A DNA stretch of 60,597 nucleotides from Streptomyces sp. MH60 (GTDB taxonomy: Bacteria; Actinomycetota; Actinomycetes; Streptomycetales; Streptomycetaceae), in assembly GCF_002939385.1 (NCBI RefSeq), contig NZ_MULI01000043.1, forward strand, positions 1 to 60,597, written 5' to 3'. The notes beneath the pieces were generated by a model that ran no database searches, was not told the DNA's origin, and saw nothing but the letters and a program-made list of their open reading frames with translations. Positions 8,491 to 15,719 of this stretch are shown piece by piece. Each line of letters opens with the position of its first letter. Positions within the stretch are counted from its first letter, which is position 1. The translations under genes were made by a program, and so were the position numbers.

Positions 8491-9230
8491 AAGTGGCTCG
8501 TGAGCCGTCCGGCGTCGTCCAGCACGTGGAAGGCGAGACCGACCGGCGCGTCCCGGTCCGCGATCTCCGCGCCCTCCCAGGGCAGCCGCAGCGTCCACGT
8601 CACCCCGGGGCCCACCACCAGCGGCCGCCCGGCGAACACGGTGGCGGCGGGTGTGTGGGCGTGACCGGTGATCAGCCCGGCGATCCGGGGCCTTCGCTCC
8701 AGCAGCGCGGCGAGGCGCTCGGGGTGGCGCAGCCGGTAGGAGTCGGGCAGGGGGTGGTGCAGGGCCGTGGGCGGGTGGTGGAGGGCGAGCAGGGCCGGCC
8801 GGTCGCCGTCGAGTCCGTCGAGCGACGCCTCGATCCAGTCGTACGTCTCCTCGTCCAGCTCTCCCTCGTCGCTGCCCGGGATGCTGGAGTCGCACATCAG
8901 GACCGCGCCGCCGTTGAAGACGTGCAGGGCGTTGACCGGGCCGTCGGCGGCCGGCCGGCCGAGCAGGGCCTTGCGGTAGGGCGCGCGGCTGTCGTGGTTG
9001 CCCGGACAGGTGAGCACGGGGAACGGCGCGGAGCCGTCGCGCAGTCCCAGGACGCGGGCGGCCTCCTCGTACTCCGCCTCCGTGCCGTGGTCCGCGATGT
9101 CCCCGGTGACCAGGAGCGCGTCCACCCGCCCCGGCAGCCGCCACAGCCGGTCGCGCACCCGCTCGGCGCGCTCGGTCGCCCGCGGGCTCCCGTCCAGGTG
9201 CAGATCGCTGATGTGCGCGAGTACGAGCAC
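8475..9230 (-). CDS. Calcineurin-like metallophosphoesterase
   Basis: This is a 251-aa phosphoesterase with the full metallophosphatase motif set in order: HISDLHLDG (DxH) near residue 6, VTGDIADHG (GD), CPGNHDS (GNHD), LLALHHPP, and LITGHAHTPA (GHxH). The length and pattern match the CpdA/Icc class of cyclic-nucleotide-type phosphodiesterases, but the substrate is not predictable. It is a single gene, divergent from the peptidase across 173 bp that contain a strong inverted repeat. Confidence 0.87.
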   Translation of the reverse strand: MLVLAHISDLHLDGSPRATERAERVRDRLWRLPGRVDALLVTGDIADHGTEAEYEEAARVLGLRDGSAPFPVLTCPGNHDSRAPYRKALLGRPAADGPVNALHVFNGGAVLMCDSSIPGSDEGELDEETYDWIEASLDGLDGDRPALLALHHPPTALHHPLPDSYRLRHPERLAALLERRPRIAGLITGHAHTPAATVFAGRPLVVGPGVTWTLRLPWEGAEIADRDAPVGLAFHVLDDAGRLTSHFRTVA

Positions 9231-9274
9231 GGTGTCGGCCTCCTCCGGACGTCCGGACCGCGGACGTCCCCGTA

Positions 9275-9303
9275 GCTAATGCTTGGAAGGCATCCAATCA
9301 TTA
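9275..9303. promoter_or_regulatory. 29-bp interrupted palindrome, probable repressor operator
   Basis: Outer arms CTAATG and CATTAG and inner arms TTGGA and TCCAA are arranged around an AGGCA centre, with a single C/T mismatch between the arm pairs. The site lies in the divergent promoter region of the phosphoesterase and the Xaa-Pro peptidase. The symmetry suggests a dimeric GntR- or TetR-type repressor. No regulator gene is adjacent. Confidence 0.65.
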
Positions 9304-9403
9304 GTTGCCGGGATCGCTCCATGCCAATCGGCTCGCGTCGCCCCCGCCCGGGGGGCAGGATGCTGCCCGTGGTCCCTTCACCCTCGCGCCCTGGGAGGCC
9401 CGG

Positions 9404-10534
9404 ATGACCGGCAGCAGGCCCGCTGCTTCCTTCACCGCCGACGACTACCGGACCCGGATGGAGCGCGCCGTGCGGGCGGCAGCCGACGCCGGGCTGGCCG
9501 GGCTGCTGGTGGCCCCGGGCCCCGACCTGGTGTGGCTCACCGGTTACGCGCCCACGGCGGACACCGAACGGCTCACCCTGCTGGTCCTCGCCCCGGGACG
9601 TGATCCCGTGCTCGTCGTCCCGGCCCTGGAGGCCCCCGACGCCGCGAAGGCGGCCGGCGCGCCCGCCCTGACGCTGCGGGACTGGACCGACGGCAAGGAC
9701 CCCTACGCGGCCACCGCCGCCCTCCTCGACGGATCCGGACGCCTCGGCATCAGCGACAACGCCTGGGCCATGCACCTGCTGGCGCTCCAGCGCACCCTGC
9801 CCGGCACCTCCTACGCCTCCCTCACCGAGGCGCTGCCCATGCTCCGGGCCGTCAAGGACGCGGCGGAGCTGGAACTGCTGGCGGCGGCGGGCGCGGCCGC
9901 GGACGCCGCCTTCGAGGAGATCCGGCAGGTCCGCTTCGGCGGGCGCCGGGAGTCCGAGGTCGCCGCCGACCTGGCCGAGTCGCTGCGCCGCTCCGGGCAC
10001 TCCCAGGTCGACTTCACCATCGTGGCCTCGGGCCCCAACGGCGCCAACCCGCACCACGAGGTCGGCGACCGCGTCATCGAGGACGGCGACATGGTCGTCC
10101 TCGACTTCGGCGGCCTCAAGGACGGCTACGGCTCGGACACCTCCCGCACCGTCCACGTGGGCGAACCCACCGACGAGGAGCGCCGGGTGCACGACCTGGT
10201 CCGCGAGGCGCAGGAGGCCGGCTTCCGGGCGGTGCGGCCCGGCGCCGCCTGCCAGGACGTCGACCGGGCCGCCCGCGCGGTCATCGCCGACGCCGGGTAC
10301 GGCGAGTACTTCATCCACCGCACCGGGCACGGCATCGGCGTCACCACGCACGAACCGCCGTACATGATCGAGGGCGAGGAGCAGCCCCTGGTGCCCGGCA
10401 TGTGCTTCTCCGTCGAGCCCGGTGTCTATCTGCCCGGCCGGTTCGGGGTACGCATCGAGGACATCGTCACCGTCACCGCGGACGGCGGCCGGCGGCTCAA
10501 CGACACCACGCGGGAGATGGTCGTCGTCGAGTGA
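9404..10534 (+). CDS. M24 family Xaa-Pro peptidase
   Basis: This is a 376-aa aminopeptidase-P/prolidase-type enzyme with an N-terminal creatinase-like domain (about 1-135) and a C-terminal pita-bread catalytic domain. The five dinuclear-metal ligands are readable: D234 and D245 (DFGGLKDGYGSD), H309 (TGHGIG), E338 (SVEPGVY) and E352 (RIEDIV). It releases N-terminal residues next to proline. A longer frame exists, but the ATG at 9404 is chosen because GGGAGG lies 7 nt upstream. The next gene follows 55 bp later. Confidence 0.9.
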   Translation: MTGSRPAASFTADDYRTRMERAVRAAADAGLAGLLVAPGPDLVWLTGYAPTADTERLTLLVLAPGRDPVLVVPALEAPDAAKAAGAPALTLRDWTDGKDPYAATAALLDGSGRLGISDNAWAMHLLALQRTLPGTSYASLTEALPMLRAVKDAAELELLAAAGAAADAAFEEIRQVRFGGRRESEVAADLAESLRRSGHSQVDFTIVASGPNGANPHHEVGDRVIEDGDMVVLDFGGLKDGYGSDTSRTVHVGEPTDEERRVHDLVREAQEAGFRAVRPGAACQDVDRAARAVIADAGYGEYFIHRTGHGIGVTTHEPPYMIEGEEQPLVPGMCFSVEPGVYLPGRFGVRIEDIVTVTADGGRRLNDTTREMVVVE

Positions 10535-10589
10535 CCGGTGACGGACGGACCCCGAACGCCCCGGCAGACCCGGAGGACGACGGCGCGAC

Positions 10590-11528
10590 ATGACCCAGGC
10601 ACCGACACCCACCGCGGACACCGTCCGCCGACTGGTCCGCTCCCTGCTGGGCGGCAGCACGGAACCCGACGTCCGGCCGGTCGCCGAGGGCGCCGAACCC
10701 GACACGTGGTGGGTCGGCGCCCGGCACGTCCTGCGGCTCGCCCCGGACCGGGAGACCGCGGTGCGCGGACGCCGCGAACTGCGCCTGCGCGAGCTGGTGC
10801 GGCCGTACGTCCCGGTCGCGCTGCCGACGAGCGTGGCACACGGCGAGTGGGCCCCCGGCCTCACCTACACGCTGGACGCCAAGGTGGCCGGCGGGTCGGG
10901 TGAGGACCACGACGTGTCCGCCCTCGGCGAGGCGGACCTCGCGGCGGTGCTCACCGGCCTGCGCGAGGTGCCGGTCCGGCAGGCCGAGACGCTCGGTGTG
11001 CCGCGGGTGGCCCCGCGCGTCCTGGAGACCCTGCGGCAGTCCGCCGAGCGTGCCGCCCGCGTCCTCGCCGAGGCCGACGAGTTCGACGCCGCGCGGCCCG
11101 AGCGGCTCACCCGGGAGGCGACGGCCCAGCTCGGCGTCCAGCCGGGCGCTGCGGTCCTGGTGCACCACGGGCTGACCGGCGGACACCTGGTGGTCAGCGC
11201 CGACGGGCGGGTGCGCGGCGTCCTCGGCTGGAGCGACGCGGTCCTCGGCGACCCGGCCGAGGACATCGCCGGGCTCGCCCTCTCCGTGGGCTCACCGGCC
11301 GCCGTCCGCGCCGCCACCCTCGCCGGATACGGCGCCCGGCCCTGTCTGCGCGGCCTGTGGCTGGCCCGCTGCGACGCGGTCGTGGACCTCGCGGAGGCAC
11401 TCGCCGACCGGTCCGGCGCGCCGCCGCCCCTGCCCCTGCTCAGGACCCGACTGCGACGCGCCTGGGAACCGATCCTCCTGGAACGCGTGACGGAACTGCG
11501 CGACGACGACCCGGACGAGCCCGCCTGA
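10590..11528 (+). CDS. Aminoglycoside-phosphotransferase-fold protein with degenerate active site
   Basis: This is a 312-aa protein of the APH/choline-kinase superfamily. The nucleotide lobe is recognisable (about 30-90). The C-lobe has the region normally read as HGDLTGxHL and LDWxDAxLGDPxxD. Here those motifs read HHGLTGGHL (192-200) and LGWSDAVLGDPAED, so the catalytic Asp is Gly194 and the metal-binding Asp is Gly213. Either the protein is a pseudokinase or scaffold, or catalysis is rearranged. The GACGACGGCGCGAC before the ATG gives only a weak SD. It is the last gene of the two-gene unit with the M24 peptidase. I found no frameshift. Confidence 0.75.
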   Translation: MTQAPTPTADTVRRLVRSLLGGSTEPDVRPVAEGAEPDTWWVGARHVLRLAPDRETAVRGRRELRLRELVRPYVPVALPTSVAHGEWAPGLTYTLDAKVAGGSGEDHDVSALGEADLAAVLTGLREVPVRQAETLGVPRVAPRVLETLRQSAERAARVLAEADEFDAARPERLTREATAQLGVQPGAAVLVHHGLTGGHLVVSADGRVRGVLGWSDAVLGDPAEDIAGLALSVGSPAAVRAATLAGYGARPCLRGLWLARCDAVVDLAEALADRSGAPPPLPLLRTRLRRAWEPILLERVTELRDDDPDEPA

Positions 11529-11584
11529 GCGGGCGCCGGGCGGCCGCGTGGAGGGTGCGCGCGGGCTTTGCCCGGGAGCCCTCC

Positions 11585-13330
11585 TCAGTCCTGCGCCAGC
11601 ACCACGCTCGACTCGCCCGGTACCCGCAGTATTCCGTTCGCGCCCGGGCCCTCGACCGGTTCCCAGGCGGCGAGCACGCGCGCGGGGCGGTTGCCCAGGG
11701 GGATCGCCGCCGGTTCCGCGCCCAGGTTGACGGCCACCCGGATGTCACCGCGCCGGAAGGCCAGCCAGCGCCCCGTGCCGTCGTACGCCACCCTGGTGTC
11801 GGCGAGGTCCGGATCGGTCAGGTCCGGCTGCTCGGCGCGCAGGGCGATCAGCCGCCGGTACCAGTCCAGTACGCGCGCGTGCGGCTCGCGTTCCGGCTCC
11901 GTCCAGTCGAGGCAGGAGCGCTCGCGCGTCGCCGGGTCCTGCGGGTCGGGCACGTCCTCCTCCCGCCAGCCGTGCGCGGCGAACTCCCGCCGCCTGCCGC
12001 GCCGTACGGCCTCCGCGAGCTGCGGGTCGGTGTGGTCGGTGAAGAACTGCCACGGCGTGCCGGCCGCCCACTCCTCGCCCATGAACAGCATCGGCGTGAA
12101 CGGCGCGGTCAGCGTCAGGGTCGCCGCGCAGGCGGCGAGCCCGGGGGAGACCAGGGACGCCAGGCGGTCTCCCTGGGCGCGGTTGCCGACCTGGTCGTGG
12201 GTCTGGCTGTAGCCGGTCAGCCGGTGCGCGGCGACCCGGCCGCGGTCCAGCGCACGGCCGTGCGAGCGGCCCCGGAAGCTGGAGTAGGTGCCGTCGTGGA
12301 AGTACCCCCGGGTCAGCGTCTTGGCGAGCGCCGCCAGCGGATCGCGCGCGAAGTCGGCGTAGTAGCCCTGCGACTCCCCGGTCAGCGCGGCGTGCAGCGC
12401 GTGGTGGAAGTCGTCGTTCCACTGCGCGTGCACGCCGAGACCGCCCTCCGCGCGCGGGGTGATGATCCGGGGGTCGTTCAGGTCGGACTCGGCGATCAGG
12501 AAGAGCGGCCGGTCCAGATCGGCCGCGAGGTCGTCCACGGCGGCCGACAACTGCTCCAGGAAGTGGCACGCGCGCGTGTCGGCCAGGGCGTGCACCGCGT
12601 CCAGGCGCAGCCCGTCGAGCCGGTAGTCCCGCAGCCACGCCAGCGCGCTGTCCACCAGAAAGGCCCGCACCTCGTCCGAACCGGGCGCGTCCAGGTTCAC
12701 GGCGATGCCCCAGGGCGTGTGGTGGGTGTCGGTGAAGTACGGGCCGAAGGCGGGCAGGTAGTTGCCGGACGGGCCCAGGTGGTTGTGCACCACGTCCAGG
12801 ACCACGCCGAGGCCGAGCGCGTGCGCCCGGTCGACGAACCGTTGCAGCGACTCGGGCCCGCCGTACGGCTCGTGCACCGCCCACAGCGAGACCCCCTCGT
12901 ACCCCCAGCCGTGCCGCCCGGGGAAGGGGCACAGCGGCATCAACTCGACGTGGGTGACGCCCAGTCGCACCAGGTGTTCGAGGCGTGCGGCGGCGGCGTC
13001 GAGGGTGCCCTCGGGTGTGTACGTCCCCACGTGCAGCTCGTACAGGACCCCGCCGGGCAGCGGACGCCCCGTCCACGGGGCGCGCCACGCGTACCGGCCG
13101 TGGTCGACGACCGCGCTCAGCCCGTCGGGACCGTCCGGCTGGCGGCGCGAGCGCGGGTCCGGCAGCACCGGCCCGTCGTCCACCGCGAAGCCGTAGCGCG
13201 AACCGTCCCGCGCCTCCGCCTCACCGCACCACCACCCCCGCCGCTCCGGATCGCGCTCCAGCGCGCGCGTGGCGCCGTCGCACTGCAACGTCACTCGGCC
13301 GGCCTGCGGTGCCCACACCTCGAACTGCAC
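11585..13330 (-). CDS. treZ: Malto-oligosyltrehalose trehalohydrolase (TreZ)
   Basis: This is a 581-aa GH13 enzyme. It hydrolyses the bond between trehalose and the maltodextrin chain in maltooligosyl-trehalose, the second step of the TreY-TreZ pathway. Seen: an N-terminal CBM48-like beta domain (about 1-95; FEVWAPQAGRVTL), a TIM barrel with HVELMPLCPFPG, VVLDVVHNHLGP, the nucleophile motif GLRLDAVHA, acid/base LIAESDLND and QTHDQVGN, and a C-terminal beta domain. The GTG start at 13330 has AAGGGGAA 6 nt upstream. treY lies about 2.4 kb away on the same strand, separated by two opposite-strand genes, so the two are not one operon here. Confidence 0.93.
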   Translation of the reverse strand: MQFEVWAPQAGRVTLQCDGATRALERDPERRGWWCGEAEARDGSRYGFAVDDGPVLPDPRSRRQPDGPDGLSAVVDHGRYAWRAPWTGRPLPGGVLYELHVGTYTPEGTLDAAAARLEHLVRLGVTHVELMPLCPFPGRHGWGYEGVSLWAVHEPYGGPESLQRFVDRAHALGLGVVLDVVHNHLGPSGNYLPAFGPYFTDTHHTPWGIAVNLDAPGSDEVRAFLVDSALAWLRDYRLDGLRLDAVHALADTRACHFLEQLSAAVDDLAADLDRPLFLIAESDLNDPRIITPRAEGGLGVHAQWNDDFHHALHAALTGESQGYYADFARDPLAALAKTLTRGYFHDGTYSSFRGRSHGRALDRGRVAAHRLTGYSQTHDQVGNRAQGDRLASLVSPGLAACAATLTLTAPFTPMLFMGEEWAAGTPWQFFTDHTDPQLAEAVRRGRRREFAAHGWREEDVPDPQDPATRERSCLDWTEPEREPHARVLDWYRRLIALRAEQPDLTDPDLADTRVAYDGTGRWLAFRRGDIRVAVNLGAEPAAIPLGNRPARVLAAWEPVEGPGANGILRVPGESSVVLAQD

Positions 13331-13540
13331 GGACGGTTCCCCTTCGTCTGCTCACCGTGATGCGACCCGTCCATGGTCCTCCACCTCGGATCATTCCGCT
13401 GGGGATTGACCCGGACGCGCGGCCGAGATCGTTTCCCCGCCGGACGTGGACCGGTGAGCGCCCCCGCGGACGCCGCCCGCCCAGGCGTCGCGCGGCGCCG
13501 CCGTCTCCCCGCGGTACGCCCTGGCCGACGAACCGTCTGC

Positions 13541-13576
13541 TGGACACCCCGGCGCCGCTGACCCACAATCAGCTGC
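13541..13576 (+). promoter_or_regulatory. Promoter for a leaderless FHA-protein mRNA
   Basis: A -35-like TGGACA (13541-13546), a 17-bp spacer and a -10-like CACAAT (13564-13569) end 7 bp before the GTG start at 13577. No Shine-Dalgarno is present, so the transcript is predicted to begin at or near the start codon. Confidence 0.55.
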
Positions 13577-14128
13577 GTGACGTCGTCCTTCGAGTTCCCC
13601 GTGTACCCCGCGCGGTTGTCCGACGCGGAGCGCGACAAGGCGCTGAACGTCCTCCGGGACGGCGTCGCCATGGGGCGCCTGTCGCACGACACGTTCATCC
13701 GCCGGATGGAGCTGGCGCTCGTCGCCCGCCGTCTGGAGGAGCTGGCCGCGCTCACCGCCGACCTGCCCACCGAGAGCCGGCTGTCGCGGCTGGTTTTCGG
13801 CACCGTCGAGGCGGTGTCCGGGTTCGGCGTACGGCTCGGCCGGGCGTGGCGGGCCGAGCGGCTGCCCAAGCTGCTGCTGCCCCATCCCGGCGCCGGTCAT
13901 CCCCTGGGCATAGGGCGCGACCCCGCCAGCGGGCTGCGGCTGAGCCACGAGACGGTCTCCCGGGTGCACGCGGAACTCAGCCTCCAGGGCGGCATGTGGG
14001 TGCTGCGTGACCTGGGCTCCACCAACGGCACCACGGTCAACGGGCGGCGGGTGATCGGCGCGGCCGTCGTCCGCGAGGGCGACCAGATCGGCTTCGGCGG
14101 GATGGCTTTCCGGCTGGCGGCGAACTGA
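13577..14128 (+). CDS. DUF1707-FHA domain protein
   Basis: This is a 183-aa protein. Residues 10-62 form a DUF1707 module (AxxRDKALNVLRDGVAMGRLS, then the FIRRMELAL stretch), common in actinobacterial signalling and membrane proteins. Residues about 98-180 form a forkhead-associated domain with the phosphothreonine-binding pattern GIGRDP, SRVHAEL and GSTNGTTVNG. It probably reads Ser/Thr-kinase (Pkn) phosphorylation; the partner is unknown. No membrane segment is seen. The GTG start follows a promoter-like -10 directly and lacks an SD. Transcribed away from treZ. Confidence 0.87.
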   Translation: MTSSFEFPVYPARLSDAERDKALNVLRDGVAMGRLSHDTFIRRMELALVARRLEELAALTADLPTESRLSRLVFGTVEAVSGFGVRLGRAWRAERLPKLLLPHPGAGHPLGIGRDPASGLRLSHETVSRVHAELSLQGGMWVLRDLGSTNGTTVNGRRVIGAAVVREGDQIGFGGMAFRLAAN

Positions 14129-14305
14129 CGCGACCGGCCTCCTGCCCGGGCGCGGGGCCCGGGCGGTCCGACGCGGACCGGACGGATCCATGGCCCGCGC
14201 TTCACGCGGCGTCGCGGTCGGTTCCGTGGCGCAAACCCTTTGCTTTTCGCGGTGTTGACGTACCCCACAACTCGTGCCTGACTGTGTGTACACCGCGCAC
14301 ACCAG

Positions 14306-15691
14306 GTGAACCGACGCCCCGCTTCGTGGAGGTGTGCCCTGCCGCCCCTCCTGCGCTACCCGACCGCGGACGAGCTGGAGGCCCGGGCCGCCGCACTCGT
14401 AGCCCGGCATCCCCGGCACGCCAGGCTGCGCCGCGTCGGCACCTCCCGCGCGGGCAGCCCGCTGCTGCTGCTCTCCGTCGGCCACGGCGACCGCCACGTC
14501 CTCGTCGTCGCCGGACCGCACGCGAACGAGCCCGTGGGCGGCGCCACCGCCCTGCGGCTGGCCGAGCGGGCCGTCGCCGACCCCCGGCTCACCGAGGGCG
14601 CCGACGCCACCTGGAACCTGCTGCTGTGCGTCGACCCCGACGGGCTGCGCCGCAACGAGGGCTGGCTCACCGGCCCCTACACCCTGGGCCGCTACGCCCG
14701 GAACTTCTTCCGGCCCGGCTTCCTGGAGCAGCCCGAGTGGCTGCCCGACGGCCCGGACCGCGCCACGCTGCCCGAGACCCGCACCCTGCTCGCACTCCAG
14801 GACGAACTGCGGCCCTTCCTGCAGTGCTCCCTGCACGGCGTGGACGTCGGCGGCGGCTTCGTCGAGCTGACCCACGACCTGCCGGGCCTCGCCCAGCGCA
14901 TCGCCCACACCGCGGCCCGGCTCGGCATACCCCGCGAACTCGGCGCCTACGACACCCTGTACTGGCCCGATCTGGGACCCGCCGTCTACCGCATCCCGCC
15001 GCCCCGCCGCGGCGACCTCACCGCGGCCATCACCGAGGCGGCCGTCGACTCGACGTGGTGCCACCCGCGGCGCCACGGCACCGTCACCGCGGTCGTCGAG
15101 GCGCCCATGTGGGCCGTGGCGGGCGTGGCGGACGCCTCACCCCCGGCCGACCGCGACGGGGTGCTGCGCGCCGTGAGCCGTACCCTGCGTCACGACACCC
15201 GGCGCCTGCACCGGGTCCTCGCCCGGCTCAGGCCCCATCTCGCCGATGTGCCGGAGGCGGCGCACCTGCTCGCACCGATCGACGACTACCTCCTGGTCTG
15301 CCCCCGGCTCGCCGACGCGTGGGACCCGGACACCGACGACGGGACGGGCCGCTCCCTGCCGCCGATGAACACCTCCCACCTGGTCGCGCTGCGGCTGGCC
15401 GGACGGCGCCTGTCGCTGCGGACCGCGGGACTGCTGCACCAGCTGGTCACCCGCACCGGGGGCGATCCGGCGGGCGTCCTGGCCGAGCTGGACCGGCTCG
15501 TCGACGAGGGCTGCGCCGACTACCGCGACGGCTGCGCGGCGCACTGGATACCGGTGGGGCGGCAGGTGGAGTACCAGACCCGGGTGGTTCTCGCGGCGTT
15601 CGAACTGGCCGGGCGGCGGGTCGGTGCCGGCTCCCGCTCGGGTGAGCCCGGCCTGGGTTCCGAGGCCGCGGTCCCGATGCACCGCGACTGA
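14306..15691 (+). CDS. M14 family zinc carboxypeptidase
   Basis: This is a 461-aa peptidase of the M14 fold. Zinc ligands are visible: H72-x-x-E75 (GPHANEP) and H177 (CSLHGVD), with a candidate catalytic Glu265 (AVVEAPMW). No signal peptide is seen, so it is probably cytoplasmic and may act on peptidoglycan- or peptide-type substrates. Start choice is uncertain. The GTG at 14306 has no SD. An in-frame CTG at 14339 has GGAGG 7 nt upstream and would give a protein starting MPPLLRYPTADELE, where family similarity seems to begin. Confidence 0.82.
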   Translation: MNRRPASWRCALPPLLRYPTADELEARAAALVARHPRHARLRRVGTSRAGSPLLLLSVGHGDRHVLVVAGPHANEPVGGATALRLAERAVADPRLTEGADATWNLLLCVDPDGLRRNEGWLTGPYTLGRYARNFFRPGFLEQPEWLPDGPDRATLPETRTLLALQDELRPFLQCSLHGVDVGGGFVELTHDLPGLAQRIAHTAARLGIPRELGAYDTLYWPDLGPAVYRIPPPRRGDLTAAITEAAVDSTWCHPRRHGTVTAVVEAPMWAVAGVADASPPADRDGVLRAVSRTLRHDTRRLHRVLARLRPHLADVPEAAHLLAPIDDYLLVCPRLADAWDPDTDDGTGRSLPPMNTSHLVALRLAGRRLSLRTAGLLHQLVTRTGGDPAGVLAELDRLVDEGCADYRDGCAAHWIPVGRQVEYQTRVVLAAFELAGRRVGAGSRSGEPGLGSEAAVPMHRD

Positions 15692-15719
15692 CGCGCTCAC
15701 CCCCGGTGTTCCCTCCGCC

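Noticed and set aside
11529..11584. Terminator between the APH-like gene and treZ
   Set aside because: Only a 5-bp CGGGC/GCCCG stem with a 3-nt loop is visible, too weak against the GC background.
11357..13360. 667-aa plus-strand open frame over treZ
   Set aside because: The minus frame carries all GH13 motifs of TreZ; the plus translation has no fold and biased composition.
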